A DNA stretch of 64,000 nucleotides, taken from assembly GCF_010389155.1 (NCBI RefSeq), contig NC_057768.1, positions 17,295,664 through 17,359,663 on the forward strand, read 5' to 3'. The position numbers were made by a program, and so were the translations under genes. The stretch comes from Erigeron canadensis. Its lineage: Eukaryota; Streptophyta; Magnoliopsida; Asterales; Asteraceae. This document shows positions 9,335-21,179 of this stretch, piece after piece. How positions within the stretch are numbered: the first letter of the stretch is position 1; each line of letters starts with the position of its first letter. Below the pieces are notes generated by a model, which was given only the letters and a program-made list of their open reading frames with translations, had not been told where the DNA came from and made no database searches.

Positions 9335-10770
9335 AATGGTGGCATCTGTGAAACATATCAGTTCCAATTGCTTTTGTCAAGATGTCTGCAAGTTGATCTA
9401 AGGACTTGACAAAAGGTAGCTTAACAATTCCTACTTCTAATTTTTCTTTGATGAAGTGTCAGTTGACTTCTATATGTTTGGTCCTGCCATGTTGTACAGG
9501 GTTTTATGAGATTTGAATAGCAGTTTCATTATCACACATAATCTGAGTGCTTTCTTGTGGAGGAAACCCTATTTCAGACATGAGTTTGCTTATCCAAAGT
9601 GCTTCTGCTAATCCTTTTGCTATACCTTTAAATTCAGCTTCAGCACTTGATAATGAGAAGAGAAGATTACCTTTTGCTATACCTTTTGCTTCTTGCTCCT
9701 CCATGTGACAAGATTACCTCCTACCAAAGAGAAGTAACCTGATGTTGATCGTCTATTCAGTTTATCTCCAGCCCAGTCAGCGTATGTATATACCTGAAGC
9801 TTCAAGTGTCTATTTGGTCTAAACAGAACTCCATGGCCAACGGTCCCTTTGAGATACCTGACAATTCTTAAAATTGCATCCATGTGTGTAACTTGTGATT
9901 GATGCATGAATTGACTTACCACCCCAACAGCATATGCAATGTCGGGACGAGTATGTGACAGATAAATCAGTTTCCTTACCAGCCGTTGATACCTTTCTTT
10001 ATCAGCTATTTTGGCTTCAGCCTCCATAATCGGTTTTTGGTTGGCCATCATAGGCGTTTCATCTGGCTTATAGTTGATCATCCCTATTTTTGATAAGAGA
10101 TCCAATACGTATTTTTTATGACAAATGAAGATCCCTTGTGGTGACCTCAAAACTTCAATTCCAGGAACTACTTTAGATTTCTTAGATCTTTCATTTCAAA
10201 TTCCGTGAATAACCCTTCTTTGAGCTTCTTAATTTCATCTTCATCATTCTCAATGATGATCATATCATCGACATAGATTATCTAACATGTCATGCGACTT
10301 CCTTTGGTTTTAAGAAGCATAGTATGATCTGAATTACTTTGCTTGAACCCATACCTCTTCATTTCTAGAGTAAACTTACTAAACCATGCTCTGGGAGACT
10401 GTTTGAGTCCATACAAAGCTTTCTTCAATCGACATAGTTCTCCAGGCTCAAAACTGTGAGAGAAACTAGGTGGAGCTTCCATGAATACTTCTTCCTTTAG
10501 TTCTACATGCAAGAAGGCATTTTTTACATCAAATTGGTGAAGACTGAAGAGGCCATCCTTGATTAGCTGCTACCGAAAAAAGGACCCTTATAGTATCCAT
10601 CTTTTCTACTAGGAAAAAGTTTCTGAGTAATCAATCACATAAGTCTGAGTGTATCCCTTAGCAACCAACCGAGCTTTGTATCGTTCAATTTCTCCATCTG
10701 TTCTGTATTTTACTGTAAAGACCCACCTGCATCCAACTGGCTGTTTTCCATTTGGTTGCTCCAGCGTCCA
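9335..10770 (-). pseudogene. Copia pol remnant (RE4): RT and RNase H
   Basis: On the minus strand the order is [20 protein letters not shown] (10720-10660, RT start), LKKALYGLKQSPRAW (about 10440), YVDD (10275-10264, catalytic), then KYVLDLLSKIGM, ADWAGDKLNRRSTSGY and LSSAEAEF (RNase H) down to about 9340. These are in the correct Copia order. At least three frame breaks are visible. A local duplication around 9618-9695 (CCTTTTGCTATACC repeated) inserts extra residues just before the RNase H motif. The catalytic YVDD is intact. The 5' half of the element (gag, integrase, 5' LTR) is absent. Confidence 0.8.
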
Positions 10771-10920
10771 GCCTACAGTTGAACCTCAAGATGTTCGTTT
10801 TCAGTTCCCAAATAAAGTTTGTTTCAGTTCCAAGTTTGTGGGCCAATAAAGAAGGAACGACTGCTATTAACAGGAAGGAGAAAGGAATGTGTGACAACGA
10901 TAATCATAATGGTTTATGAG

Positions 10921-11500
10921 CCCATGTGTAGAAGGAAGCTTTCTAGAAGCCTTACCTGTCCATTTCCTATTGGCTAATAAATTAGTTGTTGTCTTTTACC
11001 CATGACAACTTTTTATTATTTTATTGTTGTATTTCGATAATTCCTAGGGAAATAGTTTATATGTAGCTATATATAGGGGCTTTATTTCTCATTGTAAAAT
11101 CAGTTTTTGTTGAGTTGAATGAAATTAATAAAGCAACCTCTATTTCTTATCCAAAAATCTTCATTTACCTTCATAGATCTTTGATTTCGGTGGTTTGGAA
11201 TGACCCCTTTATCTATAATTGTGGTGGTTCGTCCTTTATGAATTATAGTAGCAAGGTCTTTAAATCTTCGATTACTTTATCTATGTTTGTGGTGACTACA
11301 TCTTTATCAAACATAGTGGTGGGTTGAAGTGTTTCTTTTACTCTTGATTCCGATGGCCTGGTCTTTACGAATCTTGATGGTGGATTCTTTATATATCATT
11401 TTAGTTTATTGTCTTGTTTGTATTTTTTGTTTTGTTTCATTAAAAATTATAAAATACCAAAAATAGTCTTCGACTGTCGTTTGTCGTGTAATTTACGCAT
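10921..11500 (+). repeat. Dispersed LTR-like repeat, copy 1
   Basis: This stretch matches the reverse complement of 31364-31906 along nearly all its length. It has a TATATATAGGGGC promoter-like stretch (about 11070), an AATAAAG near 11131, and a set of ATCTATAATTGTGGTGG-type near repeats at 11210-11320. It looks like an LTR or the end of a non-autonomous element, but I could not fix termini or a target duplication. Confidence 0.5.
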
Positions 11501-11855
11501 AAGATATATACTTAGTTTTACTTTTACATGCGTATATATACATGAACTTCACAAACTCAACATAACGGTATCTCTCGCATTGCATGAGTAGAAGGGACTA
11601 ACAATATTATTTGACACACTTTTAACTTGATCCAAGTAAAGGCTAGCCATTTTTCATTGATTATGATCGGCATATCAACATATATATACATATATAAAGA
11701 AAAGTAACTTTGTATACTATACATAAACATTACGTAGAATTTAACGATTGGTGCAAGCTAGCTAGGATTGATCTAATGATTAAAGAGCGGTGAAACTTCA
11801 AACCATATGCACTCACACGTACATAATATATACATCTCACTCAATAAATATATAC
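11501..11855. other. AT-rich 3' flank of the MYB gene
   Basis: No gene is visible. The part next to 11855 is presumably the 3' untranslated region and downstream sequence of the minus-strand MYB gene. Confidence 0.4.
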
Positions 11856-13221
11856 TTATAGTATATCGTGAAATAAAGGGTCTTCAAGGAGCACTTCTGG
11901 CCAAAAGTTCGGCGGAGCTCCTCCTCCACCACCGGAGTTAGTAGTAGTGCTACACGCGTCATCACTAGTATATTTTGTCGGTGATGGAGCAGAACCCAAA
12001 AACACAGCCGATGAAGAACTTGGGTTTGTTAGCCATCCATTATTCGACAAGAAATTTTCGTGTAGCTGCAAGTCGGGCAAGTGAGAAAATGGTAGGTTCA
12101 TTTGATCATCAAGATTTGATATTCCGCTTGTAGACAAGGATCCATATAGATTGACGTAGTCAGCGTTATTAACATTTGGTGGCCGATTCATGAGGCCAGA
12201 TTGTAAAAGTAGAAGTGGTGGAGCTGGCTGAAGAAGGCTGCTTCCACCAACGTTTAATTTGTTTATTATCGGATCTAGAACGTTTGTAAAACCAGTTTTT
12301 CGTGTAGGGAAGTACTGATCAAGGTTAGAAATTGGGCGAACCGCTTGTTCTGTTTTTAGGTTTGATATCATGGAGAGTTGTTGGTCCAAAGAGAACGAAG
12401 AATGGTGGTCTACTAGCTCCCTAAGGGTAGCCAAAACTAGGAGATGAGGAAGGCTGGCAAAGATATCTGTGCATGGACGATGCGTTGTTGGATCGATACC
12501 CATGTGAATCAACTTCTTTTTCAAATGTGTGTTCCAGTAGTTCTTGATCTCGTTATCTGTTCTTCCAGGTAAATGAGTTGCGATTGCTGACCATCTATAC
12601 GTGTAATACACAAATAGTTAGTATGATTAACACAACTCTCAAAAATTAATTTTCGTTCATTTATCCGTTCGTGAACTAAGTTAAACAAATGAACATGAAC
12701 AAGCTATGGTTCAAGTTCGTTCAGTTCACAGCCAAAGTGGTGATACCTGCACCTAATTTGTCCACATACTAATATAAAATATGGTTATATATGGACAATT
12801 TAGATATTGTACGTGTGTATCATCACTTTTCACATATACCAAAAAATAGTTACAAATTGATGCATACTTATTTCCAAGTATCGAGTGAAGGTGAAGGATT
12901 GTTTGCTCTTCTTCAGTAGAGAACTTTCCTCTTTTGATATCCGGTCTTAAATAGTTTGTCCATCGCAATCTACAACTCTTCCCACATCGATTTAGACCTA
13001 GAAAAAACCGAAATTAATGAATGATAAACGAAAAATCCAATTTGATAAAATAGCGTGCGAAGGTGTAGTTATTTTGTGTGTTTTGTACCTGCAAGTCGAG
13101 GAAGGGCTCTCCAACTGCTATGGCCATGTTTATTTATGTATTTTATGAGTATGTCATCTTCTTCATCAGTCCATGGACCTTTTTTTAGACCAGTCTCATC
13201 ACAGCAAGGAGACCTTCCCAT
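11856..13221 (-). CDS. R2R3-MYB transcription factor (3 exons)
   Basis: This is the one clear host gene. Exon 1 is 13221-13089 (133 bp), exon 2 is 12997-12868 (130 bp) and exon 3 is 12594-11856. The introns are 91 and 273 bp with GT...AG ends. The 133/130-bp exon sizes are the classic R2R3-MYB pattern. The 333-residue product starts [18 protein letters not shown]2 has W17, W37 and W57; R3 has F70, W89 and W108 and ends [11 protein letters not shown]. The motif [12 protein letters not shown] after R3 and a nearby LPHLL.LA.LREL segment resemble the MYB groups linked to suberin and cutin control (MYB41/53/92/93/107 relatives), but subgroup is uncertain. The R3 lacks the bHLH-interaction signature. 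The C-terminus has poly-Gly and an acidic [11 protein letters not shown] end, a likely activation region. The product should be a nuclear DNA-binding activator. No lesion is seen. The gene is isolated between repeats. Confidence 0.93.
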
Positions 13222-14869
13222 GATGGTTTTTTTTTTAGATTTAGTATGTCACATATTTGTAGATTATATATATACATATGAAACTAGTGTTATATGGGAA
13301 CATCATAGTGTTGATTACTTAATAGAGTATTAGAGTATCTGAAACCGTCAACAAGAAGAGCAGGTGGCAACTTATTGGTGGTTCAAAGGAATCAATTTCG
13401 TCATATGCATAGATTACTGGCATTTTTTTTTTCTTTAATTTGCAATAAATAAGGGTCCACGAGTCGAAACTTCTTGCCAACTTCTTTTGACCTTTGTCTG
13501 ATTTAAGCTTCTAAAATGAGTTGGTAGTGCCTTTTCATACAAGATTTGCACTTAGTATGAACTGCTACAAATTATCTACTACTCCTATTAAATGTTTATA
13601 TTTTTTATAATTGTTTTCTTTATAATTAATAAATACGAAGTGTTGTGTTTTTTATATAAGTGTTTATTAGTATATGTAAAAAAAAATAAAATTGAATGAT
13701 GAATTATATCATGACACTTGGTACAAATATGGTGATCAGTTTTTGAATTGATGGGTTGAAATAACTTGACAACATACTATTGGTTGGTGGTGGGTTAGGC
13801 GTACATGACAATTGTTACCGAAATTTAAAAATTTGGGTAAACTCGGGTAAAATATTTCTCCTTTTGGGTTTAATTGAGTGAAAACTAAATTGAATAGCAG
13901 GTTCAAATGGGTATTCTAAGCCGTCATGAACAAGTATATATAGTGGATTTTGTAAATTACAAAAAAGGTATCACAGTGTCTCCGCGGTATATTCGTCATC
14001 CGACACTCATTTTGATAAGAGTGGGAGACACCTGCATGTATAATTAATACTACTGTCACTACACAATAATTATTAAAATAATACTAATAATTTATTTCTT
14101 TAAAAATAGAGATATATATGTAATTTACAATATATAACAAATTTCTAAAATCTTTTATGAGAAATTAAAGACCGTTACATGTAACCTTTTACTAATTATA
14201 ACCCTAAGATTAAGTTAATAATATCATTACCAAATTTATTATTAAGTAATCACAACATTAGTGTCTCTACTTTACATAACCAAACTTCGTCAAATTTATT
14301 ATTAAGTAAATAAACACATCATTAGTCTTTCTACTTTAAATTATTAAACTTTGTGTATTTAATTAAACTTTTTTTTTTCGAAAAAAAAATATATTTTTTT
14401 AACACAAACCCATTCTAAAAAAAATCAAACATTTTCTAAAATATAAAAAATTTTTAAAAAAAAATACAACTTACACATATATAGACCTATCAAAGGGTTA
14501 AAAATCCACATACTAAATTACTAAATGCACAGTATAAGAGATCATATTATACTTCAAAAATAAACATAAATCATCAATAGATTTTAAAATATATATATAT
14601 ATATAATAAGGGAAAGGAATATGAGGTTGTTAGACACTTAAGTTGGGTAAAAAATCTATCATATACCTTTTTTTAAACCATAAAAATAATGGGGGCCCAA
14701 ACATTTATCCAAAATGTTAAGATATTTGTATGTAAGAGATTTTTCAACCAAGTTGGATGCATAAACTTATTGCTAAACCGGACGTGTTCTGTTAATATTT
14801 ACCTCAAACTATCATTGACTTATTTTTGGCCAAACACAACATCACCCCCTTTATTTTATATAGAAATGT
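13222..14869. other. MYB upstream region and AT-rich intergenic DNA
   Basis: A TATATATA run at 13265-13273 lies 45-50 bp upstream of the MYB ATG and may be its TATA box, which would leave a very short leader. A TTTTGACC word (W-box core) lies near 13485. From 13600 to 14640 the DNA is strongly AT-rich with A and T homopolymers (14370-14460) and no supportable gene. Confidence 0.45.
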
Positions 14870-15545
14870 TCAACAAACCATCAAACCATGAAAACTAGAC
14901 CAAACCGAGTTATTTGGATTGGTTTGGTCGGATTGAGTTGTTAAACTTTGATCCGATGATTTAAGTTTTGAAAAATCGGGTTCTTTGTTCCGGTTATGGT
15001 TTGAGTAAATAGTTAACCGTCAAAAAATCGGACCGGACCAAAAATATATATATGTATATATGTACACTAATTTATTTATATAAACTTACTTTTACTTTTA
15101 TACTTTCATATTTTCATTTTATCCTTTTATATTTTCAGCTTTATTCCTTTATTATGTTTCCACTCAAAAATCAAAATATTAAGCCTTGAGTCCACCATCA
15201 CCTTTAATATTTCATATTTTATAAGTATGAAATACAAGGTATTTCTAACTTTATCGATGTTTTTAATAATATTAAGATTATAGAGTTTCTGATTTCTCTA
15301 TGTGTGATAAAAAAAAAGTTATAAATATGCAAAAATGCATAATTTATTTGCAGATTAAAAATAAAGATCTTGAAATCGTCGATCCGAACAAATCATATTG
15401 GTTTACATGGTTTGGTTTAGTCTGGTTAAACAACATACTTGGTCTGGTTTGGTTTAATATATGTTGAAATTGGGAATGCCAGTTTGGTTTGAGATTTAGT
15501 CAACACTGGATCAAACCGGACCACGAGCACCCCTAATTTTATATA
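14870..15545. repeat. Possible hAT-like non-autonomous element (uncertain)
   Basis: The stretch is rich in GGTTTGGT and ACCAAACC words at both ends. Its right end reads ACCACGAGCACCCCTA (15523-15538), whose complement TAGGGGTGCTCGTGG resembles hAT-type termini. A matching left terminus and 8-bp target duplication were not found. Confidence 0.25.
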
Positions 15546-15577
15546 TTTAGGCAAAAAATACCCATTAAAAATATTCT

Positions 15578-15639
15578 CCATCCGTCTTACTTTAAATTTC
15601 TAAGTTTGACTTTTAAAGTATCTTTATTTAGTTTTAACT
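15578..15639. repeat. Left end of a Stowaway-like MITE
   Basis: CTCCATCCGTCTTACTTTAA and the following GTTTGACTTTTAAAGT resemble the conserved end of plant Stowaway (Tc1/mariner) MITEs. No right terminus was found. A second MITE interrupts it at 15640. Confidence 0.4.
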
Positions 15640-15825
15640 GTCACTGGGAAATGATTAATGCTCCTAACCAAATTGTCTAATAATCCTCTTAACTATGAGA
15701 TAATGGCATGTGAAAAGAGAATTAGTGTATACCACATGTCACCTTCTTAATGTATTAGAAGGATTATTAAGCTATTTGGTTAGAAGGATTTATCATTTTC
15801 CAAAATCATTATATGAGTTTTAACT
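15630..15825. mobile_element. MITE with about 50-bp inverted repeats and a 10-bp target duplication
   Basis: The direct repeat AGTTTTAACT occurs at 15630-15639 and 15816-15825. Between them lie inverted arms of about 50 bp: GGGAAATGAT...CTCCTAACCAAAT on the left matches the complement of ATTTGGTTAGAAGG...ATCATTTTCC on the right (ends near 15801). A 9-11 bp duplication would fit a Mutator-like family, but the arms do not start exactly at the duplication, so the boundary is approximate. Confidence 0.55.
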
Positions 15826-15924
15826 TTTAATTACAACTCATTGCATCAAAATAATAAAGTCATCATTGACTTTATTATTGGTCAAACATAACATTAATTC
15901 TTCTATCTATACTCTAGGCACAGA

Positions 15925-16123
15925 GTAACACCACCAGGCAAAAGTCAACACGATCAAAGCATTTGCGGCGACGTCGCCGCTAATACTCTGACACTGACAG
16001 GGGGCCCGCTATTTTCTCTGCCAGATTTATCATTACGGACATGGGGGCCCGCAGTATTAGCGACAACGTCGCCGCTAATACTTCCTGGTCGGGGTTTGAC
16101 TTTTTTTAGCCTGGTGGGCTTAC
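15925..16123. mobile_element. 199-bp MITE with palindromic subterminal repeats
   Basis: The left terminus GTAACACCACCAGGC and the complement of the right terminus, GTAAGCCCACCAGGC, differ at two bases; the match continues through AAGTCAA. Inside each arm is a GC palindrome: perfect GCGGCGACGTCGCCGC at 15965-15980, and an imperfect copy near 16056-16075. GGGGGCCCGC occurs twice as a direct repeat. No coding capacity. The transposase superfamily is not clear. Confidence 0.6.
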
Positions 16124-16750
16124 GCTCCTCGAGACTCTATTAATAAACAAACTATTCCTCTCTTTTCAACTAGGTACTTTTAAAATACCCAAAATACCCT
16201 TAATTTTCAATACATTCCTAACTCACACACTAAATCTACACAATATATGCCTAAAATATTTTACACTCATATTTATCAAAACTATCTATCTCCTTTATTC
16301 ATTAATTTAAATATTTTCACCTAATATCTCTATAATATTCTTAATAAAGTTATTTATAAAAGATACACCCCTTAATCATAAAATAATTACACTACCATTT
16401 ACATAAATTATTTTTAGATTAATTACCAAATCGTTACCACCACCACCACTAGCACCACCCGTTGCCGCCACCGCCGCCGTATTGTGCGGATACCTATCTT
16501 GTTTAATATATTTAGACAAAGTATAAGTTGATTTATCTAAATAGTACTATAATGTTAATATATAATAATTATATTATTAATTAAGTTAAAGATATCAGTA
16601 TATCACTTTGTTTTATAGAATAATGTTTATAACATTATTTTCCTTTCAGAAATAAAAGGTTATGCATACAAGAATATCTTTAGGGATTAGGTTGGTAATC
16701 TTTAAAAGGATAGTTGGTAAAGATTCAATATGTTTTAAGTTAATAGAATG
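16124..16750. other. Intergenic DNA left of RE5
   Basis: This is AT-rich. It contains a (CCACCACC/CCGCCGCC) trinucleotide microsatellite at about 16437-16483 and no gene. The last five bases, GAATG (16746-16750), are the probable target-site duplicate of RE5. Confidence 0.5.
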
Positions 16751-19353
16751 TGTACCAACCGTCTTAGAATGTTCTAAAACAAGTTCTTTGAAACGTACTT
16801 TCGCCACTAGAACGGCTAGACAGTTCAAATTATTTAAGTTCTCGACGTATATGAAGGTCAATTTGATCTTAAATCTTGATTTATATGACGAGTTCATGAC
16901 TAAGTACAATGAAATATTAAAGTTCGGTTCATAAACGTTCAAGTTCATAAAGGTTCTAGACCAAAATGTTCGCAAATGGTCCTTGCATTAATTGAGTTCA
17001 TTTAATATGGGAAAGGTATATAAAGAAAAGGATGAGAAACATAGAGAAAGGAACAACCATATTTCGTCACCTTCTTCTTTCTTCTTTCTCACTCTAGAAA
17101 CACATAGTGCAGCCATATTTTCACACACAAAATTCATCTTTTGATTTTGGATTGTTAAACCAAAATCATTTGTACTTTTAGCATCCTTGTGATAGTCAAA
17201 ACATATTTCTGGAATCAAATCTGAGGTAACAACAACAAATTATGAGTTTTTGATCAAATTAAAAATGTACTTTTTCAAGTTCATGTTCTTGATGATTTGG
17301 TCAAATTTTGATATGAAATCGTGTGAATGATTAATGGGTTTTGTGTCTAAATGTGTTCAATAATATTTATGTGAACAAATTTGGGTCATAACATGCTTTA
17401 ATCTACAAAACCCATTTTTGAAAGTAAAGGAAAACTTGTTCTTGATGTGCCATGGCTTGTTCATGTTATAGATGGTCTTAAAATCGTTAAAAGTGTTAAT
17501 GGTTAATGTTATTATGCACATATGTACTAGTTCTATGTTCTAGCAAGTCCCGGAATCGATCTAGATTTTCATGTTATAATTCTGTTCTTATTCAGCTCGT
17601 GGGGAACCTAGGACGGTCTTGAAATGGGACGATCTTTTCCCAAGACGATCTTGTGCTAGAAACCCTAGGACGACTTTGTGCACTCATAACACAACGTGTA
17701 CTTGTTCTATAACATACCACACTTGATCATTGATCATCAATTCAGTTCATAACATCATTATCACTCGATTATTCACATTAAAGGCTACTTATTAACATCG
17801 AGCTAGTTCATGAGTCGATCTAAATCAACGTACAAAGTGCAAACCCTAATTGAGTACACATAAGATATGTTCTATCTTGATTACTAAAGTACGAGTTCTA
17901 TGAACAACTAAATCGAGTTCTTAAGGCTAAAGTTCATTAATAAAGGCATGTGCAACTAATTAACACGATAAGTACTTATGTGTGAGTTCAAAGACGTTCC
18001 GTTCGAGTCCAGTTCATGTACTTAAAGTTCAATTAAACTCTTTTGAGTCAAAACGTTCAAAGATCTTCAAAGGACCAAATCATCAGTTCATCAAGGACAT
18101 TTCAGTGATTAATTAATCACATGAACTAATATATGTACTTATCTATGATCAATATGTATTTCGGCTTTCATCAAGACGTGCTTGGATTGAGATAGATATA
18201 ACTTATCTATCTTTGTGCTTGTTTTCTGTGCTAATACTACTTGTGCTTGTACCAGATCACTGTGAGTTCACTAATCCCCTTTTCGTACATTTTGTTCAAA
18301 GTTCTTAGCGGGGACTGAAAAGCATGAAAACTATTTTCGTACTTGTACATATGTTCTTGAACTATTTTACGTACTATATTATGAGCTTGATCTTGAACTA
18401 CTTATGAAATGTTTCTTAAACTGTTTAAAGAAGTATTTAAGTCTTGAATGGGCAGGATCTTAAATACATTTATACTACCGTACTTGATCTTTATTATGTC
18501 CTAGTTCGTACATGTACTTGTTGAGTTCTTGTTCACTGCTATCAAATTCATATCCCACAGTTCAGGGAATGAACCCTAGGTAATTATGGACAGCGCTGTT
18601 TAGGGTAGGCCCACCCTCATTTTCCACAGTTCAGGAGGATGCATATTACTTGTTCTTGTTCATGTCATTGTTCTGACATAGATCTTATTTGACGTACTTG
18701 AGCTATATGAGCACATTACTACATTACAGTGCAGTTCTGGCCAATCGGGTTAGCAGTGACAACTTATATCCAAAGTTCATCATATGTTCTTGTTCTGTTC
18801 ACATTATTATAAAGTACATACGTTCAAAGTGCAGATCTTGACCTAGTTCATATTATTATAATGTACCTAAGTTCAAAGTGCAGATCTTGATCTAGTTCTT
18901 ATTATTATTACAAAGTACTTTATTCCAACGTACAAAACTTATGATCTTGTTCTTATTATACATATATACGTATATGTAAACTAAACGTACTTTATGTGAA
19001 TCTCACCAACTACTTTTGTAGTTGACCTTTTGAACTTACATGTTTTTCAGGCTAGGCTGAGTAGATCTTGTTAGCATAGGAGTCTTCCTTTCTAAGCTCA
19101 TCCTTTTGGCGATTGTTCGAGCGTACAAGTTCAGGAGCTATGAAGACCTTCGTTGCTACTTCAGTTCAAGTTCTATTCTTAAAAGACAATTGTTCTGTCT
19201 TCCAGATATTGACTATTCTAAGTTCATTTATGTTTTGTAATAACAATCGTACTTCTGTTCTTTGTCAATGTCAATGGCTGTGTTGGAACTTGTACTGTGT
19301 GCAAATGTGCTTATCTGTGCATCCCGTATATTCCGCTTTAGCGGGGTGTTACA
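16751..19353 (+). repeat. 5' LTR of RE5
   Basis: It begins TGTACCAACCGTC and ends GGTGTTACA. TATATAAA at 17017-17024 gives a U3 of about 270 bp and a very long transcribed R/U5. It is 2603 bp long, 420 bp shorter than its partner, mainly because of a deletion at about 17640-17652. The last 1.4 kb is nearly identical to the 3' LTR by eye. Confidence 0.88.
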
Positions 19354-19355
19354 GT

Positions 19356-19370
19356 TGGTATCAGTAGGCA
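19356..19370 (+). other. Primer-binding site of RE5 (degenerate)
   Basis: TGGTATCAGTAGGC follows the LTR by two bases. RE10 has TGGTATCAGAGCC at the same place, the standard match to the 3' end of initiator tRNA-Met. RE5 has lost the match after CAG. Confidence 0.8.
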
Positions 19371-19870
19371 TGGTTATAGTGAACACCGAGCTTTTTCCTA
19401 AGGAAAACTCGAGCTATAACTGGAATCCACTCTGAGGTAATTCTTTGATGACCGGTTTGAGTAGTAGGTACTCTTATCCTAATTAGATGTAATCTGATCA
19501 ACTACATCTAATTACAATAAAAGCACCTAGGACCTCAAGGTGTGTCATTGAAGGTATCATCCATTTCTTAGAGCTCTATTAAGAACTTCGTGCAATCTCG
19601 TTCTTGATCATATCGGTTTTAGTTCATGTTCTAGTTCATTCGTTCTCTTATAGCTCATTCGTTCTGGTAAGACATACGTGCTTGTGCTTCGGTTATAGGC
19701 CTTAGAGCTTATACGACTATAGGTCCTTATCGTACGACCGACGACTGTTCTTGTTCATATAATGTGCTAAAGACGATCATTTATTAACGTACTACGTGCT
19801 TGGAGCTATAGACTTGTACGAAACGTAATCGAGTTCATATTTTCTGTCTTATCAGGAGATATAAGGAAGG
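19371..19870 (+). other. RE5 leader between primer site and gag
   Basis: About 500 bp of noncoding leader. It is rich in GTTC, GTAC and CTTATA words and matches the RE10 leader. No gene. Confidence 0.6.
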
Positions 19871-21179
19871 ATGCCTGCTAAACGGGGGAGAAAAGCTAAG
19901 GTTGCACTCGCTGTTGAACCGACTGAACCTGAACCAAGTGCTAATGCTACTGTCAACTCCACTCTAGAAGACGTAGCGAACCTCATCACAGACCGCATGA
20001 ATGCGATGATGCCGAACCTTGCTACTCAAGTCGCTCAGATCCTGGAAACCCCCCTGACTGAAGGTACCAAAACCACTCAGAACAAGAGAGCTCAAAAAGA
20101 ACCTGAACAAAACCAAGAGGTGAACAGTGATTCAGATGGAGCTAGCAAGATCAACACCCAAGCTGCTACTGAGGGCAGAGTTACCCGAAGCAAAGGTTGT
20201 TTGTTCAAGACCTTTACTCAGTGCAAACCCCCAGTCTACACAGGGGAGAAAGGTGCTGCAGAACTATTGATGTGGTTTGAGAACATGGAAGAAGCCCTGT
20301 ACCACACAGAGACCACTGAAGACAAGATGGTGGAGCATGCGACCAGCCAATTTGACGGAGCTGCTAGGTCTTGGTGGACTGGCATCGTCACTACTGTTGG
20401 CAGGAAGACTGCTTATGCTCACTCTTGGGAAGAACTTCAGAAGATGATGAGAGCTGAGTTTTGTACTAAAGATGCATTGCAGAAGTTAGAACAAGAATTT
20501 TAGGATTTGAAGCTGGAGGGTTTGGAGATTGAGAAGTACATTTTGAGGTTTAATGAGCTTGCCAGACTTGTACCACATTTGGCTTCTACTGAGGAGAAGA
20601 AGATTGATCGTTTTATCTGGGGCTTGATTCCTGAGATCCGCCGTGACCTCATCAGCAAAGGCCCCAAGACCATGTCAAGAGCCACTGTACTGGCTAAGAC
20701 CTTGACCAAAGATATCATCAGATCTGGAGGATTGGCTGAGAATGTTGAAAAGGGGAAGAGAAAGGCTGAAGAGGTGGTTGAGAAGAAAGTTGAGCCCCCA
20801 AGTAAGAATGGGAAGATCTTGAAGAACTATGCTGTGACCGCAGTGCCTGAACCGACTAGATACTCTGGAGCTTATCCTAAGTGTAACCTTTGTAACCTTC
20901 ATCACACTGGTGTTTGTTCTGTCTGCTATAAGTGCCAAGGTGTTGGGCACATGGCAAAGTATTGTAATGCTGTCTCAGCGAACTTGATTAGAACCAACCC
21001 ACCGCCAGTGAACAGAAATCCACCTATGAGAAATGCAAGACCTCTACTACCACCTGTTGTTCCAGTTCAAAGAAATCAGAACCAGATCCAGAACGCTAAA
21101 GTTCAGCGTGTTGCTTATCCACGCGGGCCAAGAAACTAGAACCAGAACCATTAGCAACAGCAAAACCAACAAGGCGCTG
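19871..21179 (+). pseudogene. RE5 gag (capsid and zinc knuckle), disrupted
   Basis: The ATG at 19871 follows AGGAAGG and begins MPAKRGRKAKV, as in RE10 at 59594. The capsid domain runs from about residue 120 (WFENMEEALYHTE, RSWWTGI, EIEKYILRFNELARLVPHLA). Paired zinc fingers follow, CNLCNLHHTGVC and CYKCQGVGHMAKYC (C-x2-C-x4-H-x4-C), at about 20880-20965, for packaging RNA. There are TAG stops at 20501-20503 (TGG in RE10), 21137-21139 (CAG in RE10) and again just after. The rest is a good match. Confidence 0.88.

Noticed and set aside
16437..16483. GC-rich CCACC/GCCGCC tract as a coding exon
   Set aside because: A trinucleotide microsatellite with no frame beyond it.
16662..17218. Short open frames repeated in both RE5 LTRs (also 24445-25070, 19113-19367 and 27361-27618)
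   Set aside because: They occur in LTRs only because the LTRs are duplicated; no motif, and partly antisense to one another.
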